A stretch of 64,000 nucleotides of DNA from Thermoguttaceae bacterium. Its GTDB lineage: Bacteria; Planctomycetota; Planctomycetia; Pirellulales; Thermoguttaceae. The notes beneath the pieces are model-generated. The model ran no database searches, was not told the DNA's origin, and was given only the letters and a program-made list of their open reading frames with translations. Shown piece by piece: positions 26,343 to 37,142 of the stretch. How positions within the stretch are numbered: position 1 is the first letter of the stretch; each line of letters begins with the position of its first letter. Made by a program: the position numbers and the translations under genes. The stretch covers positions 1 to 64,000 of the forward strand of contig JANXBW010000010.1 in the NCBI GenBank assembly GCA_025060325.1. The letters run 5' to 3'.

Positions 26343-27563
26343 TTACGAAGGCTCCTCGGACTTATCGGGCTGGCCGAAACAGGCCAAGGCCTCCCACAGC
26401 ACTTGCTCAGCAAAAGCGGGATCTGGTTGTTCTTGCTCTTGCCATTGTTGCCAGAGGCGAATCCATTCCCCAACAAGGCTTGTTTCTTTGGCAAGCAGGT
26501 CAAGATCGAGTGGCGGGAGCTGTCTCGTTCTTGTTTCGGCAACGATAATTGGCAAGCCGGCTTGGATAAAAAGTGCTTGGCAATCCTCTGCAAAAGTTCG
26601 GGATTTGACGGTACCAGTTAGAGTTAACGCTCCGATGTAGTCGTTATCGGAGGGTAGGCGAGCTTTGATTCGCTCCACGATTTCCGCCGGCCGATCCCCG
26701 GGAGTCACATTCTCTTCCAAAGGTAGCCATCTGCAGGGTAAAAGTCCTGGTGGAGTTATAGACTCGACCATTAGACCCGCTTGGCCGGAGGTAAATCTGC
26801 CGGCGTTAGTTTGCCGGAGAAGTACGAAGGAACCGCTTCCGAGTTCGGACGGAGAAGTTCCCAAGGGCGGCCCGGGGTAACAGGCGAGCATCCTGTTTAC
26901 TGTCCAGGTTGATCGCCGATGGATATGACCCAGGGCAGTGTACGAATATCCCCTAGCAGCGTTTGTGCGAAGAAACGTGCGGAAAACACTCTCGGCTTCT
27001 GCGAGAAATTCAGGCAGGAACCCGTCATCAGCCACGGTGGCGTGGAGCAAAAGAATCCCCATTGCATCGGCCGGTACCTCGGGCGGGTCGAGAACTTCTC
27101 CAGGTTGGTTTAGGCCTCGGTGGAAGCTGGCGGATACGATAACGAGTTTTTGGGTAAAAAGGCTGCCCGCTTCAAGTTCCAGAATCGGCCGCGGCTCCCG
27201 ATTCTGTACAAGCACTCCGGGCCAGCTTCTACGCCGATACACAGAGTTCGGATAAGCCAGCTCGTCATGGTTGCCCGGGACGGTGACCACCTTCACCCCT
27301 GCCGCGATGATCCGGGAGAGATCTTGGATGGCCTGGTCTTCCAGCTCGGGCCGCGGTGCGTGGTGGTCAAAAAGGTCGCCAGCAAGGAGGAGCAAGCCCA
27401 CCGGGCAATCCGGGTCTAAAATCCAGTCCGCCAGCCTGCCAAGTAAGCGATCCCGGGCCGTTTGAAGACGCTCGGCAATGTCCGGAAAAGCATTGCGAAG
27501 CCCCGAGAAGACGGGCGCCCCTAAATGGAGGTCAGCCAAATGAAGGATGGCATTTCGCTTCAT
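26343..27563 (-). CDS. YhaO/SbcD-like metallophosphoesterase (putative nuclease)
   Basis: 406 residues of the calcineurin-like phosphoesterase superfamily, Mre11/SbcD branch. The di-metal site motifs are in order: HLADLHLG (8-15), GDLFDHHAP (about 62), PGNHDE (about 97), LLHATV (about 172) and GHIHRR (about 212). The C-terminal domain after residue 280 is variable. The partner ATPase gene follows directly. The pair is expected to cut DNA ends in an ATP-regulated way; this is a family-level inference. The promoter probably lies in the 962-bp region shared with the divergent rpsP operon. Confidence 0.88.
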   Translation of the reverse strand: MKRNAILHLADLHLGAPVFSGLRNAFPDIAERLQTARDRLLGRLADWILDPDCPVGLLLLAGDLFDHHAPRPELEDQAIQDLSRIIAAGVKVVTVPGNHDELAYPNSVYRRRSWPGVLVQNREPRPILELEAGSLFTQKLVIVSASFHRGLNQPGEVLDPPEVPADAMGILLLHATVADDGFLPEFLAEAESVFRTFLRTNAARGYSYTALGHIHRRSTWTVNRMLACYPGPPLGTSPSELGSGSFVLLRQTNAGRFTSGQAGLMVESITPPGLLPCRWLPLEENVTPGDRPAEIVERIKARLPSDNDYIGALTLTGTVKSRTFAEDCQALFIQAGLPIIVAETRTRQLPPLDLDLLAKETSLVGEWIRLWQQWQEQEQPDPAFAEQVLWEALACFGQPDKSEEPS

Positions 27564-28525
27564 TCCTAGGCCCCTTTTAGACTGCGTAGATAGACCGGTC
27601 TTTATCCTAATCGATGAGCGCTGGGAAGTCCCGCTGACCTCCGGCGCACGGGAACGCCGCCCGCACCGAACACGCGAATTTGACCGTCAAGCCGAGCATG
27701 GTTGGGACGGGCCGCCTTAGAGGCAGCAACGCGGCATTACCCGGGAAATCGAGCTGCGACCGCGATTCGAGAGGAAAGCGAGTCGCCCACCCGCAGGTGC
27801 CTAACAAAATCAAGATAATTTACCTCCGATATGATGATTAGGTGTCTTAACTGCCGTCAAACGGGCTTCCTTCTGAAATTCGGAGACTTGTCCATCGTGC
27901 CGGGACTGGGGTTAGCCATCCCCCACGTAATGCTGGGTAACCAAGTTGCACTCTGTTTGTTCCGGAATAGATGGCCGCCGGCTGCGCAAGAAAAATCTGT
28001 GCCTTGGCAGATGTTTGGGCATGGCTTCGCAGATTAATCCTTGGGTGCGAAGCCGAAATCGGGGTACCCTTTCGCTTTGGTCCGGAGATTACTAAAATTT
28101 CGAGAATCTACGGCTCCCGCGCTCGTGCCGCCGGAGGCCCGAGGTTGCTGGCTTTTAGTTCATTTGTTCGACCTGCGCTCCGGAGGGATGAGGCAGCCAG
28201 TGTGAGGTGTCTTAGGCTTGGGTTCCGGAAATTCCCCGGCCCCGCTCGTGGCCGTCTCGCCGACGATGGTCGCATGGCGCCCACACTGAGAATCTGGCAA
28301 GGGCTTATTACTTGCAAGGTGGTCACGAGTCGCGGTTCCGGGCGTGCTTGTTCTCTCGGAGAAAAGCCCGCACCCGGGATGGGGTGATTTACATCAAGGA
28401 GTAGTTGATTTTTTCGGTGAAGATGGTCGTCATTTTGAGGGATCAGCCGTCGTTCAGATGCGGGAGTTGTTCACACGGCGCTATGAAGGTCTAAGGATTT
28501 TTCGGGAACGCGGAGGTTGGTGAGC
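27564..28525. other. Divergent intergenic region upstream of yhaO-like gene and rpsP
   Basis: About 960 bp without a supported gene. A possible hairpin near 28338-28370 pairs CGGGC with GCCCG and TTCTC with GAGAA. CTGC-g-CTC / GAG-GCAG near 28173-28195 can also pair. I compared the segment with SRP and RNase P RNA signatures and saw no match. No clear promoter hexamers. Confidence 0.4.
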
Positions 28526-28927
28526 GTGGCCGTACGAATACGCATGAAGAAGATGGGGCGACGGCATCGGCCGTTCTACCGGATTTGCATCATGGATGCG
28601 CGAACGCCGAGGGACGGGCGAGAAATAGAGGTCGTTGGCACATATGATCCGATGGTTCGCGACGAAGATGCCCGAGTTAAATTCAACCTGGAGCGCGTCT
28701 CATATTGGCTAAGCGTGGGAGCTCAGCCCACGGAAAAGGTCGCGATCCTGCTTAAGAAGTATGGGCCGAACGGTACTCGCCTCAAGCAGAACCAAGAGGC
28801 TCTAGCACGCCTAGCCGAGCAGCGGGCACGGAGGGCAGCCCGTAGCAAGATTGCCGCTGCCGCGTTAGCTCGGGCGTCTCGAAAGCCCGAGGCAACCTCC
28901 GGCGAGGAGACAGATTCGGAAAGTTAA
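28526..28927 (+). CDS. rpsP: 30S ribosomal protein S16 with extended tail
   Basis: Small-subunit ribosomal protein. The conserved core starts MAVRIRMKKMGRRHRPFYRI and includes DARTPRDGREIEVVGTYDP and VSYWLSVGAQPT. With GTG at 28526, nine bases after GGAGG (28512-28516), the product is 133 residues, about 50 more than the usual 80-90; the extra part is an Ala/Arg/Lys-rich tail ending in acidic Ser/Glu residues. Frames beginning at 28517 or 28520 place the start too close to the GGAGG. First gene of rpsP-trmD-rplS. The usual rimM gene is missing between it and trmD. Confidence 0.96.
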   Translation: MAVRIRMKKMGRRHRPFYRICIMDARTPRDGREIEVVGTYDPMVRDEDARVKFNLERVSYWLSVGAQPTEKVAILLKKYGPNGTRLKQNQEALARLAEQRARRAARSKIAAAALARASRKPEATSGEETDSES

Positions 28928-28990
28928 GTTCGCCCCAGGTGGCTAGAGTTTTGCTGAGGTGAAGTGCGGATCCCCTTGGCCGCCAAGAGC

Positions 28991-29920
28991 ATGCGAATAG
29001 ATGTTATCACGCTCTTTCCCGAGATCTTCCGGGGTTATCTCTCGGAGAGCATGCTCAAGCGGGGTATCCAGCGGGGCATTGTGCAGATTTTTCTGCATAA
29101 CCTTAGGGATTGGGCCACTGATAAACACCGCACGGTTGACGACACGCCTTATGGCGGGGGCCCAGGGATGGTGATTCGCGTGGATCGGGTCGTCCCGTGC
29201 GTGGAAGACGTCCGGGCGATGGCGGAGGATCCCGGACACCTTGTGATGCTCACTCCCCAGGGGCGGCGGCTCAATCAAGCCATAGTTGAAGAGCTTGCCA
29301 AACAGAGCCGGTTAATTTTGCTGTGCGGCCGGTATGAAGGCTTCGACGAGCGAGTGCGGCTAATCCTTCAGCCGGATGAAATATCGATCGGGGACTATGT
29401 GCTTAACGGCGGCGAAGTGGCGGCGATGGTCATCATCGACGCGGTCGTCCGCCTTGTACCCGGCTTTCTCGGTGACGAGGAATCGCATCGGCGCGATTCT
29501 TTTGCCGGCCCTGATCGGCTTTTGGATCACGCTCAGTACACTCGGCCGCTGGAATACCGCGGTTTACGCGTCCCGGAAGTCCTGCTAAGCGGCGATCACG
29601 AGGCGGTGGCACAGTGGCGGGAGCAAAACCGCATTGAACGTACGCGGCGCCGCCGACCGGACTTACTCGTCCATGGTTGGGAGAAGCTTTGGGGAGTTGA
29701 AGGTGGGGGCACCGGGGGTTCAGGTGGGACGGGTACTCTGCCCGCAGAGATCCGCGGAGACAAGGATATAGGCGAGGCCGAAGCGGAATCGCCGCAGTTT
29801 TTAGCGAGTCATTCGGCTCACAATGTTTCGCCGGTGGCTGCTGCGAACCAAGCGACCACAAATCAACCAGGTCTTGGGCCACAGGACACGCCCGAGATCG
29901 GCCAAAGGGAACACCTGTAA
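28991..29920 (+). CDS. trmD: tRNA (guanine-N1)-methyltransferase TrmD with long low-complexity tail
   Basis: SPOUT-class methyltransferase that makes m1G37 in tRNAs from S-adenosylmethionine. The start MRIDVITLFPEIF is typical; the trefoil-knot motifs are LLCGRYEGFDERV and EISIGDYVLNGGE, followed by RLVPGFLG. With ATG 28991 the protein has 309 residues. The core ends near RTRRRRPDLLVHGWE (about residue 230); the last 75 or so residues are Gly/Thr/Ala/Gln-rich, probably disordered. The frame is open upstream to GTG 28964, but those nine residues are unlike the family. 63 bases after rpsP and 12 before rplS, so clearly an operon. Confidence 0.96.
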   Translation: MRIDVITLFPEIFRGYLSESMLKRGIQRGIVQIFLHNLRDWATDKHRTVDDTPYGGGPGMVIRVDRVVPCVEDVRAMAEDPGHLVMLTPQGRRLNQAIVEELAKQSRLILLCGRYEGFDERVRLILQPDEISIGDYVLNGGEVAAMVIIDAVVRLVPGFLGDEESHRRDSFAGPDRLLDHAQYTRPLEYRGLRVPEVLLSGDHEAVAQWREQNRIERTRRRRPDLLVHGWEKLWGVEGGGTGGSGGTGTLPAEIRGDKDIGEAEAESPQFLASHSAHNVSPVAAANQATTNQPGLGPQDTPEIGQREHL

Positions 29921-29932
29921 CAGTGAGAGGTT

Positions 29933-30406
29933 GTGGCGATGACACAGCAGATTATGGAGTTGGTGGAAAAGAGGTTTCTAAAGCGGGAGATTCCCCATTT
30001 TGAGGTGGGGGATACCGTGGACGTTCATTGCCGGATCGTGGAAGGGGATAAGGAGCGGATCCAGGTCTTCAGCGGTGTGGTCATCGCCCGAAGTGGCTCC
30101 GGCACGCGCGAGATGTTCACTGTTCGCCGGATTGTCCAGGGGGAGGGGGTAGAGCGAAAGTTTCCGCTTCACTCGCCCCTAATCGCGAAGATTGTCGTGC
30201 GCCGGTCGGCGGTGGTTCGCCGGGCCAAGCTGTACTTCCTCCGTGAACGCGTGGGCAAGGCCGTCAAGCTTCGGGAACGTCGCCGATTCGAAGCTTTGGC
30301 CGAAACCGAGGCTGCTCCGAAGAAGGTGCGTGGCCGTAAGCGTCGTCGTATGCTTCAGGCCGAGAATTCCGCTGAGTCTGCGGCGGCGGAGAATGTCCAG
30401 GGCTAG
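29933..30406 (+). CDS. rplS: 50S ribosomal protein L19 with basic C-terminal extension
   Basis: Large-subunit protein at the subunit interface. Core features: IPHFEVGDTVDVHCRIVEGD, RIQVFSGVVIARSGSGTREM, FTVRRIVQGEGVERKFPLHS and RRSAVVRRAKLYFLRER. The product is 155-157 residues depending on GTG 29933 or ATG 29939; L19 is usually about 115. The excess lies after KLRER as a Lys/Arg stretch (KKVRGRKRRR) and an Ala/Glu-rich end. Translationally close to trmD. The start codon choice changes only two residues. Confidence 0.96.
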   Translation: MAMTQQIMELVEKRFLKREIPHFEVGDTVDVHCRIVEGDKERIQVFSGVVIARSGSGTREMFTVRRIVQGEGVERKFPLHSPLIAKIVVRRSAVVRRAKLYFLRERVGKAVKLRERRRFEALAETEAAPKKVRGRKRRRMLQAENSAESAAAENVQG

Positions 30407-30609
30407 ATGGAGTCTGCCTTAGGTTCGAAGATTGGCTTAGCAGGGAAAAAGCTTGCGCTGTCGGTGGAGGTTGAGGCCAAAGCGCAACGTCGGGGGAACC
30501 TGTGCTCAGAACCTGGTAGATTTTGAGGGGCCAGAGGCGGGGACGTGTTGCTTCAGGCGTAGCCCGCTTGCTATTAAACTCCTAAGCCATTCGAACGAGA
30601 GCCTCGGCC

Positions 30610-31047
30610 TTGGGCCTTTTCCGGTATCTTTCGCGGAATTGGCATGCCTTGTTACTCCGCCTTCGTCCACGCCGAGGGCGTCTAACCGCTGCCCATGATT
30701 TGGCCTCCCGGGGAGAGGACGCGGCAGCGGAATTCCTCCGGCAAAGTGGCTACGAAGTGCTTTGTCGGAGGGTGCGGCTGGGGGGGGTAGAGGTCGATCT
30801 CGTCGCAAAAAAGGAAGGGAAGCTTGTCCTGGTGGAGGTCAAAGCCCGTCGCGCAGGTGACCTCACCCAAGCGTTGGAAAGCGTTGACAGCCGGAAAAAG
30901 AGCCGGTTGCGCCGCGCGGCCCGCTCGCTAGCCAAACGCATGCAGGTACCGCTATCTGACGTTGAGGTCGACTTTGTCTTCGTGTCATTCGGGCCCTCGG
31001 GAGAGCAGGAAATTCACCACTTGCCTAAGTTCCTTTCTTTTGACTGA
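30610..31047 (+). CDS. YraN/UPF0102 family predicted nuclease
   Basis: 145 residues. UPF0102 proteins have the restriction-endonuclease-like core: here GGVEVDLVAKKEG and VLVEVKARRAG give the conserved Asp and the Glu-x-Lys metal site. The preceding RGEDAAAEFLRQSGYEVLCR is the family opening. TTG 30610 is the best start; the ribosome binding site is weak. Its function is unknown, and a role in DNA metabolism is inferred for the family. The usual neighbour between rplS and yraN, RNase HII, is not here: the 203-base gap is too short for it. Confidence 0.85.
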   Translation: MGLFRYLSRNWHALLLRLRPRRGRLTAAHDLASRGEDAAAEFLRQSGYEVLCRRVRLGGVEVDLVAKKEGKLVLVEVKARRAGDLTQALESVDSRKKSRLRRAARSLAKRMQVPLSDVEVDFVFVSFGPSGEQEIHHLPKFLSFD

Positions 31048-31089
31048 CCTTTTCTGGTTTGGACAATAGGCACAGAAAAGTTGCCTCTC

Positions 31090-31119
31090 GCCCTTTGGGC
31101 TTTTAAGCCCAGGTTGGGC
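31090..31119 (+). terminator. Weak hairpin cluster after the rpsP operon
   Basis: Alternating GCCC (31090-31093), GGGC (31097-31100), TTTT, AAGCCC (31105-31110), GGGC (31116-31119). A GGGCT/AGCCC hairpin or GCCC/GGGC plus TTTT can form. Stems are short, so termination here is only a suggestion. Confidence 0.3.
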
Positions 31120-31276
31120 AGGCCGCAATTCCCTTGTGTCGGCGCCTTTGACCTAATGAGGAGTCGTGGCGTCCGTTGTCGAAATGCGATGGGAGCCGCG
31201 GGGCGACTAACTACCCACGAGTTTGTTTTCCGGTGGGGTACTCTTGCGAACGAAATTGCGCGTGGGTCGCAAAGCT

Positions 31277-32461
31277 ATGACCAGCAAGGAGCGAATGCAG
31301 GCGGCGATGCGGCACCAACCGGTGGACCGCGTGCCTGTTATGTGTCAGCTATCGATAGGCCACTATTTGCTCAATACCGATGTCCGGCCGGCAGAGCTGT
31401 GGTTTACAAGCGAAGGCTTCGCACGCGCTTTGATCACTCTTCAGCGGCGTTATCGATTTGACGGTATTTTGATCAACCTTTTGGGTACTGACCCCGACTG
31501 GCAGCGGCATGTGGCGCGAATTGAAACCCGGGACGATGGTACGCAAATCGTGCACTTTAAAAACGGCGATTATGCCTGGTGCCCGCCGGATGACAATGTT
31601 CATTATTTTCCCGCTGGGGGCAGGCGCCGTCCCACAATCGAAGAGGTTGACCCGGAAAAGGTGTATTATGACGATCCTCACAGCCTCGGTGGCCTCAAAT
31701 ACCCTTACTACTTTGGGTTAGAACCCTACCAAGCCGACCCGAAGGATTATTGGCCTCCGTATATTTTCCGCACTGTGGACATGGTTTTGGCGGAGGTGGG
31801 CTCGGAGATTTCGGTTCACGCCGAGGTCTTTTCGCCATGGACGCAGGTGATGGAGCTTTTCGGTTATCAACAAGCTCTGCTATACATTTACGACAATCCC
31901 GGAAAGCTCAAGGCGATTGTTGACCGGTACGCGGAAGGAGCGGCTGACTTAGGCGTGCGATTTGCTAAGCGTGGCGTGGATGCGGTGTTGATTTCCTCCG
32001 CTTTTGCCGGTGGAGGGTTTATTTCCCCTCGCCATTATGAGGAGTTCGTCCTCCCATATGAAAAGAAAGTTGTGGACGCAATCCACGCTGCTACGGGTAA
32101 GCCAGTTTACATTCACACCTGCGGAGCAATCGGCGATCGACTGGAACTTATGGCTGCCACTGGGGCCGACGGAATTGACACACTAGACCCCCCGCCCCTC
32201 GGCAATGTGGATTTGCCCGATGCCAAGAGACGTGTTGGAGGTCGGCTCTTTATCAAGGGTAACGTCGACCCGGTAAACACTTTGCTAAGCAAATCGCGGC
32301 AAGAGGTTTTCGCAGATGCCATGTGGCGACTGACGGTCGCCGGCCCCGGCAGTGGTTACATCCTTTCCAGTGCTTGTTCCGTCGCTCCGCGAGTCCCGCC
32401 GGAAAACCTCCTGGCTCTTGTTGAGGCGTCGGAAGCTTTCGGACCCCCGCCGACGAGGTAA
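31277..32461 (+). CDS. Uroporphyrinogen decarboxylase-family protein
   Basis: 394 residues from ATG 31277 (MTSKERMQAAMRHQPVDRVP), the usual opening of the URO-D/CmuA/MtaA-like family; the frame extends 18 codons further up without support. Family features are the TIM-barrel motifs FSPWTQVMELFGYQQALLYI, HTCGAIGDRLELMAATGAD, RLFIKGNVDPVNTL and AGPGSGYILSSACSVAPRVP. Members outside heme synthesis are usually methyl- or corrinoid-linked transferases, and planctomycetes carry several of unknown substrate. I therefore avoid the name hemE. A hairpin follows at 32472-32507. Confidence 0.85.
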   Translation: MTSKERMQAAMRHQPVDRVPVMCQLSIGHYLLNTDVRPAELWFTSEGFARALITLQRRYRFDGILINLLGTDPDWQRHVARIETRDDGTQIVHFKNGDYAWCPPDDNVHYFPAGGRRRPTIEEVDPEKVYYDDPHSLGGLKYPYYFGLEPYQADPKDYWPPYIFRTVDMVLAEVGSEISVHAEVFSPWTQVMELFGYQQALLYIYDNPGKLKAIVDRYAEGAADLGVRFAKRGVDAVLISSAFAGGGFISPRHYEEFVLPYEKKVVDAIHAATGKPVYIHTCGAIGDRLELMAATGADGIDTLDPPPLGNVDLPDAKRRVGGRLFIKGNVDPVNTLLSKSRQEVFADAMWRLTVAGPGSGYILSSACSVAPRVPPENLLALVEASEAFGPPPTR

Positions 32462-32471
32462 ACATGCTGAG

Positions 32472-32507
32472 GAACGCCTCGCGTTGAGGTGTGCGAGAAT
32501 GGCGTTC
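32472..32507 (+). terminator. Hairpin following the URO-D-family gene
   Basis: GAACGCC (32472-32478) pairs with GGCGTTC (32501-32507) and TCGC (32479-32482) with GCGA (32493-32496), with a four-base bulge. It begins 11 bases after the stop. No U-tract follows on the plus strand. Confidence 0.45.
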
Positions 32508-32711
32508 ACCTCGATCCTTCAACGGCTGGGATCTTTTGCCAAATGTAAACGCGGGTTTTGGCTTTGCGAAACGGATGGGGTAATTTCCAAGGTTTTCTAT
32601 GCTTTCCGCCTAATCAAAGTATTCTCTCCGTTTCGGTGCGAGGCTATCAGCAGATATGTCGGCCCCTAAGTCAATTCCGCAGGGTGTGTCGACAAAAGAC
32701 CTGGGAGCGAT

Positions 32712-33512
32712 TCACAGGCCTAGCACGTCGGCCATCGAGTAAAACCCAGCTGGCTTGTTGACTAGGAATTTAGCAGCAGCCAAGGCACCGAGGGCGTAAG
32801 CATCGCGACTGCTAACCCGGACGGTGAGTTCTATCAGTTCTCCGAGCATCGCGAAAAGCACGGTATGTTGCCCGGGATCATCGCCTGCACGGACGGCATG
32901 ATACCCGATTTCGTCCCGAGGTCGTGCCCCCGGTCGCCCTTGCCGGCCATGAGCTTGCCGGGTTTGCCCCATGGCCTGTGCGATAATTTCGCCCAATTTG
33001 AGCGCCGTGCCACTCGGGGCATCTTCCTTGAAACGGTGGTGACGCTCGATTATTTCGACGTCCACATCTTTGCCGGCCAGGGCCTTTGCCGCCGATTGCA
33101 CCAGTTTCATCGTCAGGTTGACCATAAGACTCATGTTTGGCGACCAAAGCACGGGGATCTCGCTAGTTGCTGCGCGCAGTCGGGACATTACCTCGGCGCT
33201 AAGCCCCGTGGTAGCAGAGACCAGTGCAATCCTCCGGGAAAGACAGGTCTCCACGATGGTGGCTGTTCCCTCGGGGTGGGAAAAGTCAATCATCACCCGG
33301 GGAGAGCTGTTGACAGGTAAACTGCTTGTTATCGGGAGCTCCAGCGGCTTAGCCCCCGCGACAACCCCGGCATCTTCCCCGAGCGTGGGGTGAGCGGGCG
33401 CTTCCAGGGCGGCCACAAGGCGAAAGGTAGGGTCGGTCGCCGCAAGGGCTATCACTCGCCGTCCCATGCGGCCAGCGGCCCCACAAACGGCTAGATCAAT
33501 TATCTGTTCCAT
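32712..33512 (-). CDS. dapB: 4-hydroxy-tetrahydrodipicolinate reductase DapB
   Basis: NAD(P)H-dependent reductase of the lysine/diaminopimelate pathway, 266 residues, normal length. Nucleotide site CGAAGRMGRRV (10-20); DFSHPEG in the cofactor domain; ALVSATTGLS; the substrate signature ERHHRFKEDAPSGTALKLGE with the catalytic His-His and Lys. Cytoplasmic. The presence of a DAP-pathway gene agrees with reports that planctomycetes make peptidoglycan. It shares direction with thrC, 104 bases upstream; both belong to the aspartate-derived amino-acid family, so co-transcription (thrC first) is plausible. Confidence 0.95.
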   Translation of the reverse strand: MEQIIDLAVCGAAGRMGRRVIALAATDPTFRLVAALEAPAHPTLGEDAGVVAGAKPLELPITSSLPVNSSPRVMIDFSHPEGTATIVETCLSRRIALVSATTGLSAEVMSRLRAATSEIPVLWSPNMSLMVNLTMKLVQSAAKALAGKDVDVEIIERHHRFKEDAPSGTALKLGEIIAQAMGQTRQAHGRQGRPGARPRDEIGYHAVRAGDDPGQHTVLFAMLGELIELTVRVSSRDAYALGALAAAKFLVNKPAGFYSMADVLGL

Positions 33513-33616
33513 AGCTGTTCATCTCGCAGGCAGCTGTGAGTGCTTGGCTCGCTTAACGCGGTGCTACCTTGTACCTTGCTAAAGATCGTGATCGATCAGA
33601 AAAACGGAAAACCAAT

Positions 33617-35023
<1,407 letters not shown>

Positions 35024-35452
35024 GCCACTGCACTTACCTTTTTGGGACCGAAAAACACTCGCCCCATGGACGAGGATCTTAGGTACACAATTGCCGCCGG
35101 CATAATCTAGAGAAACCCGCCGGATTATGCAAGCGTGGGCATTGCCTGGCAGGCCAAAACAAGGCTGCTCCCAGTTTACCCGAACTGTCCCCTGCAAAGT
35201 GGCTCAATAATCAGGAGTCGGACGCTCTGAATCGGCCTGGTCACCGCCTAAGCTTTTTGATCTATGGCGAAGCGTACGTCGCGATGATCGCCTACTCGGA
35301 GAGCGGGCTCCAATTCAGTGTTGGGACAGACGCCAGGAAAGATGGTCCGTATGCGGCAACCGGTATGGATTCAAGCAACTTTGTCAGTCTTTTGGCAAAC
35401 GGGCCGCGCGGGCTTTTCGCAGCCCTTATCGCAGGGACAGGGGGCTCGTGTG
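35024..35452. other. Intergenic spacer, 429 bp
   Basis: Between the end of the MATE gene and thrC. GGGCT (35410-35414) and AGCCC (35421-35425) form a small hairpin with a six-base loop about 30 bases past the MATE stop on the minus strand, without a U-tract. Nothing else is seen. Confidence 0.35.
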
Positions 35453-36919
35453 CTACGAGTGGGTGACCTCCACCGTGGGCCGGCTTCTCGAAAAAGCAGG
35501 CGCTTGGGGCTGCGTGGCGTGCTCGATCACTCGGAGATGTTCCCAGCCCCCTTGTTGGTAACGAATTAGGAAAACGACACCGAGGATCCATGCCCAAAGA
35601 GTGAGTACCGTCCACGCCCAAAGAAGCCCCCAGCCAAGGCCGTGGATCCCTAACCAGGTAGCAAGGCCGGGGAAGGGAGCCGTCCACAATGCCACGCGAA
35701 GGAGAAATGCTGTATCACCAGCCCCGCGAAGGACCGCAGAGAATATCACACTCATCGCATCGAAAACACAATAGGCAGCTACGAAACGCAGAAGCACGAT
35801 CACCGTCGGACGCAGGTGGGAAAAAGAGTTGGGATCGGCTCCTATCCGATAAAACGCAAGAAAGATGTCAGGCGCAAGCACATAGAGAAGCGCAAGCGCA
35901 GCAGTGTAAGCGGCAGCGAGTTCAAAGCCGGTCAACGCTGCCCGTCGGGCAAGGACGGGGTTGCCAGCTCCCAGGTGCTGAGCAACAAGCGCTGTAACGG
36001 CCATTCCCATCCCTAAAGGCGGAATAAAAGCAACCAGATTGACGTTGATCGCAAGTGTGGTAGCGGCGGCTGCTTTTTCTCCCAGTTGGCCTACAAAAAG
36101 CAAAAACAGCGTAAAGGCTGCGTTTTCCAGAAGCCATTGCAGCCCGTTCGGCAAGCCAAATGTCCACAGCCGTTTTAGAAGGTTTGGCTCAAGCTGCAAG
36201 AAATCGCCCAACCGATACTCGCGATACCGAGGTGAAAGCATTTGAATTGTGTATAAAGCCACTTTACTCCATTGGGCGACGACACTTGCCCAAGCGGCCC
36301 CCGCTATGCCGAGCCGGGGAAAGCCCAAAACGCCAAAGATCCACAGATAGTCAAGGATGACGTTGATAAAGGATGCGGTAATGTCCACAAGCATCACCCG
36401 CTTTGTTTCACCCCGGCCGGTAAAAAAGGCGCTTTGCGCACCTGAAAAGAGCATCGCCGGCCCGCATAAGGCGGCGATCCGCAAGTAGGTGGCCTCCAAA
36501 GCGGCAAGATGTGGTTCGTGGCCGGATAAACGAAACACAATGTCCGCTAACGGCACAAGGCTTAGGATAAAAGGTGAAACGGCAACGGAGCTCCAATAGG
36601 CCTGGGCCAAGACTGCGCCAATGCGGGACTTGTTCCCGGCGCCTTCATATTGGCCCACAAGTGTTGTGGTAAACATAATCACCCCAAGGGGAAGGGCCGT
36701 GACGGTCCACAGGATCATTCCGGCGGGCAAAGCCGCAGCTACGCAAGCAGGATCATACCAGAGGAGAAACATCCGATCCGTGAAATTCATGATCGTCCAA
36801 GACATGGACGAGGCCACGAGGGGCAGGGCCACTCGCAGGAGTTCACGCCCGCCACAAGGACCATGCCACCAGTGGGCAAGCTTATCGGCAAAACTTCGAA
36901 CGAAAGCTCCTCTACTCAT
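35453..36919 (-). CDS. MATE family multidrug/sodium (or proton) antiporter
   Basis: Inner-membrane exporter, 488 residues with about 12 hydrophobic segments, normal for MATE (NorM/DinF-type). Typical segments are LLRVALPLVASSMSWTIMNF near the N-terminus with FTDRMFLLWY (TM2), GTLF-like VTALPLGVIMFTTTLVGQYEG, QSAFFTGRGETKRV at the end of TM5-6, and a duplicated second half with AINVNLVAFIPPLGMGMAVT and RGAGDT. Substrate unknown; it exports cationic compounds or metabolites in relatives. ATG 36919. No regulator is next to it. Confidence 0.9.
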   Translation of the reverse strand: MSRGAFVRSFADKLAHWWHGPCGGRELLRVALPLVASSMSWTIMNFTDRMFLLWYDPACVAAALPAGMILWTVTALPLGVIMFTTTLVGQYEGAGNKSRIGAVLAQAYWSSVAVSPFILSLVPLADIVFRLSGHEPHLAALEATYLRIAALCGPAMLFSGAQSAFFTGRGETKRVMLVDITASFINVILDYLWIFGVLGFPRLGIAGAAWASVVAQWSKVALYTIQMLSPRYREYRLGDFLQLEPNLLKRLWTFGLPNGLQWLLENAAFTLFLLFVGQLGEKAAAATTLAINVNLVAFIPPLGMGMAVTALVAQHLGAGNPVLARRAALTGFELAAAYTAALALLYVLAPDIFLAFYRIGADPNSFSHLRPTVIVLLRFVAAYCVFDAMSVIFSAVLRGAGDTAFLLRVALWTAPFPGLATWLGIHGLGWGLLWAWTVLTLWAWILGVVFLIRYQQGGWEHLRVIEHATQPQAPAFSRSRPTVEVTHS

Positions 36920-37142
36920 AAACGAATTCCGGGGTGACTATTTCTCGGGGCACTTTTAAATTACGCTCTCGAGGTGCTGGAGTTCTCTTTAAGCGTTGGG
37001 ACAGGAGCCTTTTGCCTTCGCCGCCAGCCTAGCTCAGCTCCGGACAGGGGGACGGCAAGACAAGCTTCGGTGGAAATTGGCCGGCAGGATTCTTCTCGAC
37101 AACCAGTCGGAAACGAGGCCTGAGACCGGGCGAATCGCCCCC

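Noticed and set aside
28160-28200. CCGGAGGG followed by GCAGCC, resembling the SRP RNA tip
   Set aside because: The symmetric loop and spacing of the SRP S domain do not match.
31277-32461. Naming the URO-D-family gene hemE
   Set aside because: The sequence looks more like the methyltransferase-type branch; no heme genes are nearby.
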